From assembly GCF_002261425.1 (NCBI RefSeq), contig NZ_NEVJ01000003.1:1550001-1614000 (forward strand): a stretch of 64,000 nucleotides of DNA, given 5' to 3'. The DNA comes from Bordetella genomosp. 9. GTDB lineage: Bacteria; Pseudomonadota; Gammaproteobacteria; Burkholderiales; Burkholderiaceae_B. The notes beneath the pieces were generated by a model. The model did not search any database. It was given only the letters and a program-made list of their open reading frames with translations, and was not told the origin of the DNA. The translations under genes were made by a program, and so were the position numbers. This document shows, in pieces, positions 17,267-25,943 of the stretch. How positions within the stretch are numbered: position 1 is the stretch's first letter; the number at the start of each line of letters is the position of its first letter.

Positions 17267-18265
17267 TCAACCCGCCGGCGGCGACGGCGGGGCCGCGTCG
17301 GCGGTCTTGCGGGACAAACCCTTGGGCAACGGGAAGGCGACGTTCTCTTCCAGCCCCGGCATGGTCCTGACCGACACCGCGCCCAATTCCCTGACGCGGT
17401 CGATCACCTGGCGCACCAGCACTTCCGGCGCCGACGCCCCGGCGGTGATGCCGATGCGCTCGCGCCCGCGCAGCCAGGCCGGATCGATGCCGTCGGCGCC
17501 GTCGACCAGATAGGCCGTGACGCCCTTGCGCTCCGCGACTTCACGCAGCCGGTTGGAATTCGAGCTGTTGGGGCTGCCCACCACCAGCACCAGATCGCAC
17601 TCGGGCGCCAGCACCTTGACGGCATCCTGGCGATTCTGCGTCGCGTAGCAGATATCGCTCTTGCGCGGCTCGACGATGGAGGGAAAGCGCGCCTTGAGCG
17701 CGGCGGCCACGGCCGCCGCGTCGTCCACCGACAGGGTGGTCTGCGTGACGAAGGCCAGCTGTTCGGGATCGGTCACGCGCAGGGCCTGCACGTCCTCGAC
17801 CGTTTCGACCAGGTACATGCCGTCGCCCGACTGGCCCAGCGTGCCTTCGACTTCGGGATGGCCCTTGTGGCCGATCATGATGATCTCGCGTCCCGCGGCC
17901 CGCATGCGGGCGACCTCGACGTGCACCTTGGTGACCAGCGGGCACGTCGCATCGAAAACCTGCAGGCCGCGCCGCTCGGCTTCGGCCCGCACGGCCTTGG
18001 ACACGCCATGCGCGGAAAACACCACGATGGCGCCGGGCGGCGCGTCGTCGAGCTCGTCGATGAAGACGGCGCCCTTGCGCCGCAGGTCTTCGACCACGTA
18101 GCGGTTATGGACGATTTCGTGCCGCACATGGATTGGCGCGCCATGCAGTTCCAGCGCCCGTTCGACGATGTCGATGGCGCGATCGACGCCGGCACAGAAG
18201 CCGCGCGGCTGCGCCAGCAGGACTTCGGCCCGCGGCGCGGTGACGGGATCGACGGTGCCGCTCAT
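17267..18265 (-). CDS. ispH: 4-hydroxy-3-methylbut-2-enyl diphosphate reductase
   Basis: A 332-residue iron-sulfur enzyme making IPP and DMAPP in the last step of the non-mevalonate isoprenoid pathway. The three cluster cysteines lie in [11 protein letters not shown] near the N terminus, [12 protein letters not shown] and the later [21 protein letters not shown] and GASAPEVLV are also conserved. The start is the ATG overlapping the fkpB stop as ATGA, so the two genes are translationally coupled. A much longer in-frame extension upstream is only antisense to radC. Confidence 0.97.
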   Translation of the reverse strand: MSGTVDPVTAPRAEVLLAQPRGFCAGVDRAIDIVERALELHGAPIHVRHEIVHNRYVVEDLRRKGAVFIDELDDAPPGAIVVFSAHGVSKAVRAEAERRGLQVFDATCPLVTKVHVEVARMRAAGREIIMIGHKGHPEVEGTLGQSGDGMYLVETVEDVQALRVTDPEQLAFVTQTTLSVDDAAAVAAALKARFPSIVEPRKSDICYATQNRQDAVKVLAPECDLVLVVGSPNSSNSNRLREVAERKGVTAYLVDGADGIDPAWLRGRERIGITAGASAPEVLVRQVIDRVRELGAVSVRTMPGLEENVAFPLPKGLSRKTADAAPPSPPAG

Positions 18266-18741
18266 CACAGGACTCCCAGGATCTGGACATCCAGCCGCAG
18301 GGCCGTGCCTGCCAACGGATGATTGAAATCGAACAGCGCGCCGTCGTCGTCCAGCGACTTCAGCACGCCTGAGTAGCGGCCGCCATTGGGCGCCTGGAAC
18401 TCGACCAGGTCGCCCGGCTCGAAGGTGGTGTCGGCGCCGGCGTGTTCGGCCAGCATGGCGCGGCTGACGCGCTGGATCAGTTCGGGGTTGCGATCGCCGT
18501 AGGCCTGCGCGGGCGGCAGCGTCACGCTGAACTCGCTGCCTTCGGGCTGGTCCAGCAGCGCGGCTTCCATGCCGGGCGCCCACTGGCCCATGCCCAGCTG
18601 CAGCGTGGCCGGGCGGCCGGTGAAGGTATCCGCGAAGACCGAGCCTTCGCCCGGCCCGGAGGCAAGGACGATGCGGTAATGCAGGGTCAGGTAGGAATCC
18701 GGGCGGACAAAAACGTTCGTGCTGGGCGTAGCGGTGCTCAA
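18265..18741 (-). CDS. fkpB: FKBP-type peptidyl-prolyl isomerase (SlpA/FkpB family)
   Basis: A 158-residue FKBP of the SlyD/SlpA type. The FKBP core ([40 protein letters not shown]) is split by an inserted chaperone flap (residues about 70-125, [19 protein letters not shown]...). There is no signal peptide, so it acts in the cytosol as a proline isomerase and chaperone. Pairing with ispH is also seen in E. coli and many proteobacteria. It is divergent from radC across 74 bases. Confidence 0.93.
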   Translation of the reverse strand: MSTATPSTNVFVRPDSYLTLHYRIVLASGPGEGSVFADTFTGRPATLQLGMGQWAPGMEAALLDQPEGSEFSVTLPPAQAYGDRNPELIQRVSRAMLAEHAGADTTFEPGDLVEFQAPNGGRYSGVLKSLDDDGALFDFNHPLAGTALRLDVQILGVL

Positions 18742-18815
18742 GATATGCCACCGTAATGGGGTGAATCCGCCATTTTAGTCTTAGCGCGCCAGCCCGCCGC
18801 GCCAGGAGCCCATCC

Positions 18816-19496
18816 ATGCCTGCTTCCAAGCCTTCCGTTCCCGACGCCGAACGCCCCCGTGAACGCCTGCTGCGCCACGGCGCCGCCGTGCTGACCGACG
18901 CCGAACTGCTGGCGATCGTGCTGCGCACCGGCACGCCGGGCCAGCCGGTGGTCGCGCTGGCGCACGAAATCCTCACCCATTTCGACGGGCTGCGCGGCCT
19001 GTTCGGGGCCAGCGCCGACGCGCTGGTACGGATCCGCGGACTGGGTCTGGCCAAGACCTGCCAATTGCAGAGCGTGCTGGAGCTGGCGCGCCGGGCCATG
19101 CGCGAAGAACTCACGGAAGGCTGCGCGCTGGACCAGCCCGGGCGCGTCAAGCAATACTGCGTGGCGATGCTCGGACACCACGAAGTCGAGCATTGCATCG
19201 CCCTCTACCTGGACAACCGCCTGCGCCTGATCGCGACCGGCGAGGTGGCGCGCGGCACCCTGGCGCAGGCTTCGGTGTATCCGCGCGAGGTCGTACGCGA
19301 CGCGCTGCGGCACCATGCCGCAGCGCTGATCCTGGCGCACAACCATCCTTCCGGACTGGCGGTTCCCAGCGATGCCGACGAACGTCTGACGCGCCATCTC
19401 CGGCAGGCGCTGGCGCTGGTCGACGTCCGGCTGCTGGATCACCTGATCGTCGCCGGCGGCGCCGCGCTGTCGATGGCCGAACAGGGACGGATGTAG
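18816..19496 (+). CDS. radC: RadC family protein (JAB/MPN domain)
   Basis: A 226-residue UPF0758/RadC protein. An N-terminal helix-hairpin-helix part (about residues 5-90, with [16 protein letters not shown]) is followed by a C-terminal JAB1/MPN metalloprotease-like domain. The JAMM zinc motif is intact ([14 protein letters not shown], about residues 173-186). The older DNA-repair label is historical; the molecular role is not settled. Confidence 0.95.
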   Translation: MPASKPSVPDAERPRERLLRHGAAVLTDAELLAIVLRTGTPGQPVVALAHEILTHFDGLRGLFGASADALVRIRGLGLAKTCQLQSVLELARRAMREELTEGCALDQPGRVKQYCVAMLGHHEVEHCIALYLDNRLRLIATGEVARGTLAQASVYPREVVRDALRHHAAALILAHNHPSGLAVPSDADERLTRHLRQALALVDVRLLDHLIVAGGAALSMAEQGRM

Positions 19497-19523
19497 CCGC
19501 CAGGGCGAGGCGGCGCCGGCTTC

Positions 19524-19553
19524 TTGCGGATTTGCCGGAATCCGGGCTAGAAT
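19524..19553 (+). promoter_or_regulatory. Likely promoter of rpmE2
   Basis: TTGCGG (19524-19529) and TAGAAT (19548-19553), separated by 18 bases, match the sigma-70 pattern well. This would give a leader of about 140 bases before the L31 start. No zinc-uptake-regulator palindrome is visible. Confidence 0.6.
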
Positions 19554-19699
19554 GCCGAGTTCTCTCTGGATACGTGGTGGATGCTCGGGCTGGATCCCGA
19601 CAAAGACCGATCGCTGATCCCGGATCTTGGTATGGCCGATCATCCTGGACGACCGATCCGACTACACCCACCGGCGACCCGCACTCTCAGGAAATAGCC

Positions 19700-19966
19700 A
19701 TGAAACAGAATACCCATCCCGAATACCGCGAAGTGGTATTCATGGACGTCCAGACCGGCGACAAGTTCGTCATCGGCTCGACCGTCACGACCCGCGAAAC
19801 CATCGACGTGGACGGCAAGACCTACCCGCTGTTCAAGTGCGACGTGTCGTCCAAGTCGCACCCCTTCTATACCGGCGCGCAGACCCGCATCGTCGAAACC
19901 GGCCGCGTTGAAAAATTCCGCGCCCGTTTCGCCCGCACCACCGGCGCCGCCAAGACCGCCGGCTGA
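19700..19966 (+). CDS. rpmE2: 50S ribosomal protein L31, type B (zinc-independent)
   Basis: An 88-residue type-B L31. It has the typical N terminus (MKQNTHPEYREVVFMDVQTGDKF) and the FKCDVSSKSHPFYTG core. The zinc-binding cysteine set of type-A L31 is missing: only one Cys remains. The start is the ATG after a GGAAATAGCC spacer. A tandem 9-bp repeat and a terminator follow the stop. Confidence 0.96.
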   Translation: MKQNTHPEYREVVFMDVQTGDKFVIGSTVTTRETIDVDGKTYPLFKCDVSSKSHPFYTGAQTRIVETGRVEKFRARFARTTGAAKTAG

Positions 19967-19970
19967 TCCG

Positions 19971-20024
19971 TTCGGACCCTTCGGACCGTCCGGCGCGTCC
20001 GGCGCATTCGGCGCATTCGGCGCG
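19971..20024. repeat. Six imperfect 9-bp tandem repeats after rpmE2
   Basis: Units TTCGGACCC, TTCGGACCG, TCCGGCGCG, TCCGGCGCA, TTCGGCGCA and TTCGGCGCG run without gaps between the rpmE2 stop and its terminator. The consensus is TYCGGMSCV. It lies in the transcribed 3' region and is probably a slippage-type expansion. Confidence 0.85.
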
Positions 20025-20032
20025 TACGAAAA

Positions 20033-20057
20033 AGCAGCCTGCGGGCTGCTTTTTTTT
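20033..20057 (+). terminator. Intrinsic terminator of rpmE2
   Basis: AGCAGCC (20033-20039) pairs with GGCTGCT (20044-20050) across a four-base loop and runs into seven further T residues. Confidence 0.93.
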
Positions 20058-20127
20058 GCCGCCGCTTTTCGACTCGCCATACATCCCGAGACAGAATCAC
20101 GGCCCTCTATCCGGTACATTACGCTCC

Positions 20128-21861
20128 GTGTCCCCCTTATCCCGCACCACACCTGCCCGGCTGACCGCGCCGGCGACCGTCAAACTGCCCCGGCTGGTAC
20201 TGCTGGGGCTGGCGATCGCCTACATCGTATTCGGCCTGTTCATGCGGGATCCGTGGAAGACCGACGACGTGGTGGGCCTGGCGACGATGCTGACGGCGCT
20301 GCGCGACGGCGGCATTACCTGGCTGGTGCCGCAGGTCGGCCACCTGGCCCATGCGGAAGAAGGCCCGCTCATCACCTGGGTGGGCGCCGGGTCGATGTGG
20401 CTGTTCGGTCCGCTCATCGGCGATATCTCGGCGGGCCGCCTGCCCAACCTGCTGTGGTTTTTCGTCACCACCGCGTCGCTGTGGTACGGCACCTATCTTC
20501 TGGGACGGCGTCCCGAAGCGCAACCGCTGGCCCTGCCCTTCGGCGGAGAACCCACCGTCCGCGACTACGGCCGGATGCTGGCGGACGCCGCCCTGCTGCT
20601 GCTGCTGGCCACGGTCGGCATCCTGCAACGCGTCCATGAGACCTCGGCCATCCCCGCGATCATGGCGGCGCAGGCGTTCGCCTTCTATTCCCTGGCGCGC
20701 ATGCTCGATCGGCCGCGCCTGGGCGCGGTCAGCCTGGGCGTGGCGCTGGCCGCCAGTTTCCTGGTGCGTGGCTGGGTGGGCGCGCTGCCCATCATGCTGG
20801 GCGCGCTGGTGGCCTTCCATCCCAAAAGCATCCTGTGGGCCCGGCGCCGCTGGCTGCTGCTGAGCGCCGCCGTGTGCGCGGCGATCATGCTGGCGTGGTG
20901 GATACCCGCCACCCTGGTCAGCGAATACTGGATCCGCAACTGGAAGCTCTGGAACATCGACAACTACGCGTTGCCGGAACTGGGCGACCTGCTGCGCACG
21001 CTGCGCGACCTGCCCTGGTACCTGTGGCCGACCTGGCCGCTGGCGCTGCTGGCCCTGTGGCGCTGGCGCGCATGGCGCTATGCGCCGCACGTCTGGCTGC
21101 CGCTGGCCCTGCTGGTGTGCCCGCTGATCATGATCGTCTTCACCGACGAACCCTCCGAAGCCGAGTTCACCTTGCTGGTCATCCCCTGCGCGGTGCTGGC
21201 GGCGTTCTCGCTGCCGACGCTGCGCCGCGCCGTGATCAATACCCTGGACTGGTTCGCGGTGATGTGCTTTTCCCTGACCGCGGCCACGGTGTGGCTGGGA
21301 TGGGTGGCCTTGAACTTCGGCTTTCCGGCCAAGATCGCCCGCAACATCCAGCGCCAGACCACCGGCTACGTGCCCGAAATCTCCTGGATCGCGGTCGCGC
21401 TGGCGCTGGCGGTGAGCGTGGGCTGGATCGTGCTGGTGGCGTGGCGCCTGCGCGTGCGGCCGACCGCCTTGTGGCGCGGCACCGTCATGTCGGCTGCCGG
21501 CCTGGCCGCCACCTGGATCCTGCTGGTGCTGCTGTGGCAGCCGCCCGTCGACTACGCGCGCAGTTACCGCAAGGTGTCCGGCGAGCTGGCCGAAGCATTG
21601 GCGCGCAATATGCGGCCCGGCGAATGCGTACGCGGCCTGGGCCTGGGCAATGGCCAGCGGGCATCCTTCCTGGTCTTCGACGACCTGAATTTCCCCTACG
21701 ACAACCGCTGCACGCTGGTGCTGCAGCAGACATCGCGCAGCAGCCTGCGCGACGGCACCGCCGCCTACAGCGACGGGGCCGACGTGCTGTGGCAAGGCGG
21801 ACGCCTGTCCGACCGCACCGAAGTATTCCGCCTGCTGCGCGTCCCGCCCACCCAGCGATGA
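20128..21861 (+). CDS. ArnT-like membrane glycosyltransferase (PMT family)
   Basis: A protein of about 577 residues with an N-terminal helix followed by the DPWKTDD(VV) loop, the conserved acidic loop of dolichyl-/undecaprenyl-phosphate sugar transferases (GT39/GT83). About 12 membrane helices follow. The GTG start at 20128 is chosen because the alternative ATG at 20056 lies at the edge of the upstream rpmE2 terminator; the sequence cannot fully decide. Family members move a sugar from a lipid carrier to lipid A, glycans or proteins on the periplasmic side; the acceptor is unknown. The stop overlaps the MATE start as ATGA. Confidence 0.82.
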   Translation: MSPLSRTTPARLTAPATVKLPRLVLLGLAIAYIVFGLFMRDPWKTDDVVGLATMLTALRDGGITWLVPQVGHLAHAEEGPLITWVGAGSMWLFGPLIGDISAGRLPNLLWFFVTTASLWYGTYLLGRRPEAQPLALPFGGEPTVRDYGRMLADAALLLLLATVGILQRVHETSAIPAIMAAQAFAFYSLARMLDRPRLGAVSLGVALAASFLVRGWVGALPIMLGALVAFHPKSILWARRRWLLLSAAVCAAIMLAWWIPATLVSEYWIRNWKLWNIDNYALPELGDLLRTLRDLPWYLWPTWPLALLALWRWRAWRYAPHVWLPLALLVCPLIMIVFTDEPSEAEFTLLVIPCAVLAAFSLPTLRRAVINTLDWFAVMCFSLTAATVWLGWVALNFGFPAKIARNIQRQTTGYVPEISWIAVALALAVSVGWIVLVAWRLRVRPTALWRGTVMSAAGLAATWILLVLLWQPPVDYARSYRKVSGELAEALARNMRPGECVRGLGLGNGQRASFLVFDDLNFPYDNRCTLVLQQTSRSSLRDGTAAYSDGADVLWQGGRLSDRTEVFRLLRVPPTQR

Positions 21862-23258
21862 CCGCGACGCTGCCCACCGAAGCGCCTTTCGGCGCCGCCG
21901 TGCGCGCCATCGCGCGCCAGGCCTGGCCGGTACTGATCAGCCAATGGGCCGGCATCGCCTTCGGCGTGCTGGATACCGCCATGACGGGCCACGCCAGCCC
22001 GGACGACCTGGCGGCCATGTCGCTGTCGGCCTCGGTCTACATCACCGTCTTCGTCGGGCTGATGGGCGTCATCCATGCCTTGATTCCCATTCTGGCGCAG
22101 GAATACGGCGCGGGACGCATGCGGGAAGTCGGCGTCATGTGGGGCCAGGGCGTGTGGCTGGCCATCGGCCTGTCCGTGGTAGGCGGCGCGCTGATGCTGT
22201 TTCCCGACGTCTGGCTGTCGATGTCGGGCGACGTCGCGCCCGACGTGCGCGCGCGCGTGGCCAGCTATCTGCAGGCGCTGACCCTGGCGCTGCCGGCATC
22301 GCTGGTGTTCCGCACCATCTACGCCCTGGGCACCGCGGTGTCGCGGCCCAAATTGGTCATGGGCATCAACCTGGCCGCCATCGTGTTCAAGGCCTTGTTC
22401 AACTGGGTGTTCATCTACGGCAAGCTGGGCCTGCCGGCAATGGGCGCCACCGGCGCCGGCCTGGCATCCGCGGTCGTCTCATGGATGAGCCTGGGCGCGG
22501 GCCTGTGGACCGTCAGCCGCGACCGCTTCTACAAGCGTTTCAAGCTGCGCATCGGCCGGCCCGCCTGGACGGCGCAAAAGGAATTGCTGCGACTGGGGCT
22601 GCCCATGGGCGGTTCGTACCTGGTGGAGGTCTGCGCCTTTACCTTCATGGCCCTGCTGGTGGCGCGCGAAGGCACCTTCGTGATCGGCGGTCACCAGATC
22701 ATGTCCAACCTGGCGGCGCTGTGCTACATGATGCCCATGGCCATCGGCGTGGCCAGCGCGTCGCTGACGGCCCAGGCCATCGGCGCCGGGCAGCCCCGCC
22801 TGGCGCATCGGACCGGCATGGCCGGACTGGCGCTGGGACTGGCGGGCGCCGCCTTGACGGCCGTCATCCTGTGGACCGGCAAGCCGCTGATCCTGCGCGC
22901 CTACACCGACAACCTGGAGGTCGCGGCCGTGGCGGCCACGCTGCTGCAGGTGATCCCGCTATTCCATCTCTGCGATGCCATGCAGTGCATCAACTCGTAC
23001 CTGCTGCGCGCCTACAAGGTCGCGGTGGTGCCGCTGGTGCTGCAGATCGCGGCGCTCGGGCTGTTCGGGCTGGGCGGCGGCTGGCTGTTCGGCTTCGGGC
23101 CGGCGCGCGGCCATCTGGACGGACTGCGCAACCTGCTGTTGCCAGGCTCGCCGGTCGGCGCCGGCACCATGTGGCTGATGGCGATTTTCGGGCTGGGCCT
23201 GTCCGCCATCCTGCTGCATGTGTGGTACCGGCGCATCGTGCGCGGCACCCTGGGCTGA
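21858..23258 (+). CDS. MATE-family efflux transporter (NorM type)
   Basis: A 466-residue multidrug and toxin extrusion protein with 12 predicted helices. It starts with the MATE pattern AWPVLISQWAGIAFGVLDTAMTGH. Duplicated halves show LALPASLVFRTIYALGTAVSRPKLVMGIN and GLPMGGSYLVEVCAFTFMALLVAREGT. It exports cationic compounds by sodium or proton exchange. It overlaps the glycosyltransferase by ATGA and is convergent with paaK, only 10 bases separating the stops. Confidence 0.93.
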   Translation: MTATLPTEAPFGAAVRAIARQAWPVLISQWAGIAFGVLDTAMTGHASPDDLAAMSLSASVYITVFVGLMGVIHALIPILAQEYGAGRMREVGVMWGQGVWLAIGLSVVGGALMLFPDVWLSMSGDVAPDVRARVASYLQALTLALPASLVFRTIYALGTAVSRPKLVMGINLAAIVFKALFNWVFIYGKLGLPAMGATGAGLASAVVSWMSLGAGLWTVSRDRFYKRFKLRIGRPAWTAQKELLRLGLPMGGSYLVEVCAFTFMALLVAREGTFVIGGHQIMSNLAALCYMMPMAIGVASASLTAQAIGAGQPRLAHRTGMAGLALGLAGAALTAVILWTGKPLILRAYTDNLEVAAVAATLLQVIPLFHLCDAMQCINSYLLRAYKVAVVPLVLQIAALGLFGLGGGWLFGFGPARGHLDGLRNLLLPGSPVGAGTMWLMAIFGLGLSAILLHVWYRRIVRGTLG

Positions 23259-23268
23259 CGAGCTTCCG

Positions 23269-24579
23269 CTACCTGGGACGCTTGTCGATCACGCGGCGCG
23301 CCTTGCCGGTCAAGGTCCGTTCCACTTGTCCGCACTCCAGCACGCGCACCGCGGCGCTGACGCCGATATGCGCTTTCACGGCATGCGCGAGCTGGCGGGC
23401 CAGCTCGGCCCTTTCACCGTCCGCCATGCCTTCCAGCTCGGGCCGGGGCTCGGCCAGGATTTCCAGTTCGTCCATGGCGCCGCTGCGCGTCAGCACCAAC
23501 TGGTAATGCGATGCCAGCCTGCCGGTCTTCAGGACCAGCTCTTCGACCTGCGTGGGGAACAGGTTGACGCCGCGCACGATCAGCATATCGTCGCTGCGGC
23601 CGGTGATCTTGCCCATGCGCCGCATGCTGCGCGCCGTCGGCGGCAGCAGGCGCGTCAGGTCGCGCGTGCGGTAGCGGATGACGGGCATGGCCTGCTTGGT
23701 CAGCGACGTGAACACAAGTTCGCCCGATTCGCCATCGGCCACGGGCAGGCCGGTATCGGGGTCGACGATTTCGGGATAGAAGTGATCTTCCCAGATCACC
23801 GGGCCATCCTTGGTTTCCACGCACTCGTTCGCCACGCCGGGCCCCATGACTTCGGACAGGCCATAGATATCCACGGCGTCGATGCCGGCGCGCGCTTCGA
23901 TCTCTTCGCGCAGCCGCCCTGTCCATGGCTCGGCGCCGAAAATGCCGATGCGCAGCGAAGACGCCCGCGGATCCAGGCCCTGCCGCTCCATTTCTTCCAG
24001 GACGCAGCAGAAATAGGAAGGCGTGACCATGATGATGTCCGGCTTGAAGTCCTGGATCAGCTGCACCTGCTTTTCCGTCTGGCCGCCGGACATGGGGATG
24101 ACGGTGCAGCCCAGGCGCTCGGCGCCGTAGTGGGCGCCCAGGCCGCCGGTAAACAGGCCATAGCCGTACGCCACGTGCACCACGTCGCCAGGCCGGCCGC
24201 CGGACGCGCGGATGGAGCGCGCCACCAGGTTGGCCCAGTTGTCCAGGTCTTCGCGCGTGTATCCCACCACGGTCGGCTTGCCCGTCGTGCCGCTGGACGC
24301 ATGCACCCGCGCGATCTGGTCGCGCGGCACCGCGAACATGCCGAAAGGATAGTTGTCGCGCAGATGCTGCTTGGTCGTGAAGGGAAACCTGGCCAGGTCG
24401 GCCAGCTCTTTCATGTCGTCGGGATGCACTCCCGCCGCGTCGAAGGCCTGGCGGTAATGCGGCACGTTGGCGTAGGCGTGCGCCAGCGTCCACCGCAGGC
24501 GCCGCAGCTGCAGGGCCTGGATCTCGTCGCGGCTGGCGTGTTCGATGGGATCGAGTCCCGGCTTGCTGAGCGTGGCCAT
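23269..24579 (-). CDS. paaK: Phenylacetate-CoA ligase
   Basis: A 436-residue AMP-forming acyl-CoA ligase that activates phenylacetate to phenylacetyl-CoA, the entry step of the pathway. The P-loop SSGTTGKPTVVGYT, AYGYGLFTGG and MGPGVANECVE are typical. The C-terminal domain carries the expected VRGVNLFPTQVEE region. The start is at MATLSKPG; a longer frame only reads across into paaI. It is the last gene of the paa operon. Confidence 0.96.
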   Translation of the reverse strand: MATLSKPGLDPIEHASRDEIQALQLRRLRWTLAHAYANVPHYRQAFDAAGVHPDDMKELADLARFPFTTKQHLRDNYPFGMFAVPRDQIARVHASSGTTGKPTVVGYTREDLDNWANLVARSIRASGGRPGDVVHVAYGYGLFTGGLGAHYGAERLGCTVIPMSGGQTEKQVQLIQDFKPDIIMVTPSYFCCVLEEMERQGLDPRASSLRIGIFGAEPWTGRLREEIEARAGIDAVDIYGLSEVMGPGVANECVETKDGPVIWEDHFYPEIVDPDTGLPVADGESGELVFTSLTKQAMPVIRYRTRDLTRLLPPTARSMRRMGKITGRSDDMLIVRGVNLFPTQVEELVLKTGRLASHYQLVLTRSGAMDELEILAEPRPELEGMADGERAELARQLAHAVKAHIGVSAAVRVLECGQVERTLTGKARRVIDKRPR

Positions 24580-24601
24580 GATGTTGTCTCCGTTATCTGT
24601 T

Positions 24602-25078
24602 TTATATGCCTGACGGATCGTCGACGATCTGCCCCTTGATGCGGTAGGAGCGGCCGCGAAACAGCGCGACCGCCTGGCCATCCTGGTTGCTGACGGCAAC
24701 GTCGTAAACGCCCGTGCGGCCCGCCAGCGACCGTTCCTGGGCATGGGCGGTCAGCACGTCGCCTTCGCGCGCGGGCGCCAGGAAATCGATGGTGCAGCCG
24801 GACGCCACCGTGCTCACGTTGCGCGAATTGCAGGCGAAGGCGAACGCGCTATCGGCCAGGGAAAAGATGAAGCCGCCATGGCAGGTGCGATGGCCGTTCA
24901 GCATGTCGCCGCGCACGGGCATGGTGAGCGTGGCGTGGCCGGCGCCGACCGCATCCAGGCGCATGCCCAACGCCCGCGTCGCCGCATCGGCGGCGTACAT
25001 GGCGTCGGCGACGGCGCGCGCCAGGGCCTGTGGATCGGTGGCGGCCGCGGGCGGCTCGGGATGCGTGTCCTTCATCAT
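24602..25078 (-). CDS. paaI: Phenylacetate-pathway thioesterase (hotdog fold)
   Basis: A 158-residue hotdog thioesterase. The family signature CHGGFIFSLADSAFAFACN lies near the middle, including the Asp/Asn catalytic positions. PaaI removes CoA from stalled ring-hydroxylated or dead-end CoA esters, freeing CoA when the pathway backs up. Its start overlaps the paaG stop by a few bases, consistent with one operon. Confidence 0.94.
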   Translation of the reverse strand: MMKDTHPEPPAAATDPQALARAVADAMYAADAATRALGMRLDAVGAGHATLTMPVRGDMLNGHRTCHGGFIFSLADSAFAFACNSRNVSTVASGCTIDFLAPAREGDVLTAHAQERSLAGRTGVYDVAVSNQDGQAVALFRGRSYRIKGQIVDDPSGI

Positions 25079-25866
25079 CGTCCCTTGAAGCGCGGCTCGC
25101 GCTTGTCGAGAAAGGCCGCGACGCCTTCGGCGTAGTCCTCGCTGCGCCCCAGCTCGCGCATCATCCGCACTTCCAGCGCCAGCTGTTCGTCCAGGGTATT
25201 GTCCAGGCTGGCATGCAGCGCCTGCTTGGTAAAGGCCAGCCCCTTGGTCGGCGCGCTGGCGAAATGACGGACCAGGCGCTCCAGGGTCTCATGGAAGGCG
25301 TCGTCGGCGACGCATTGCCAGATCAAGCCCCATTGCTCGGCCTGGCGCGCGCTGATGCGGTCACCCAGCAACGCCATGCCCAGGGCGCGCGCGCGTCCCA
25401 CCAGCCGAGGCAGTACATAGGTACCGCCGGTATCCGGGATCAGCCCCAGCCGGCAGAAGGCTTCGATGAAGCTGGCGGACTCCCTGGCGATGACGATATC
25501 GCCGGCGAGCGCCAGATTGGCGCCCGCCCCCGCCGCCACGCCGTTGACGCCGACGACCACCGGCAGCGGCATGGCGTGCAGGCGCCGGACCAGCGGCGCG
25601 TAGTAGGTTTCGACGGTCTCGCCCAGGTCGACTGGCGCCGCGTCCGGCGCGGTGCGACGTTCGCTCAGGTCCTGGCCGGCGCAGAAGCCGCGACCCGCGC
25701 CGGTGATCAGCAGGACCCGGGCGCCGCCGCGTTCCACCTGGTCCAGCGCGTGCGCGACTTCGCCATGCATGCGGGCGGTGAAGCTGTTGAGCTTGTCCGG
25801 ACGGTTCAGGGTCAGGCGCGCGATGCCGTCCTGCAACGAGAATTGGATGTCTTCGTACGAGGTCAT
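25075..25866 (-). CDS. paaG: 2-(1,2-epoxy-1,2-dihydrophenyl)acetyl-CoA isomerase
   Basis: A 263-residue crotonase-fold protein. It isomerises the ring epoxide to the seven-membered oxepin-CoA. The oxyanion-hole segments are ITGAGRGFCAGQDLSERR and VNGVAAGAGANLALAGDIV. The start at MTSYEDIQFS gives the normal length; an upstream frame extension has no support. It lies between paaN and paaI in the operon. Confidence 0.93.
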   Translation of the reverse strand: MTSYEDIQFSLQDGIARLTLNRPDKLNSFTARMHGEVAHALDQVERGGARVLLITGAGRGFCAGQDLSERRTAPDAAPVDLGETVETYYAPLVRRLHAMPLPVVVGVNGVAAGAGANLALAGDIVIARESASFIEAFCRLGLIPDTGGTYVLPRLVGRARALGMALLGDRISARQAEQWGLIWQCVADDAFHETLERLVRHFASAPTKGLAFTKQALHASLDNTLDEQLALEVRMMRELGRSEDYAEGVAAFLDKREPRFKGR

Positions 25867-25943
25867 GGTGTTCCTTGGCGGGTGTGTCCGCGGCTGTGTC
25901 CGTCCATTGTCGCGCGACGCGTGACGTGTGATCGCGCGCGGGT

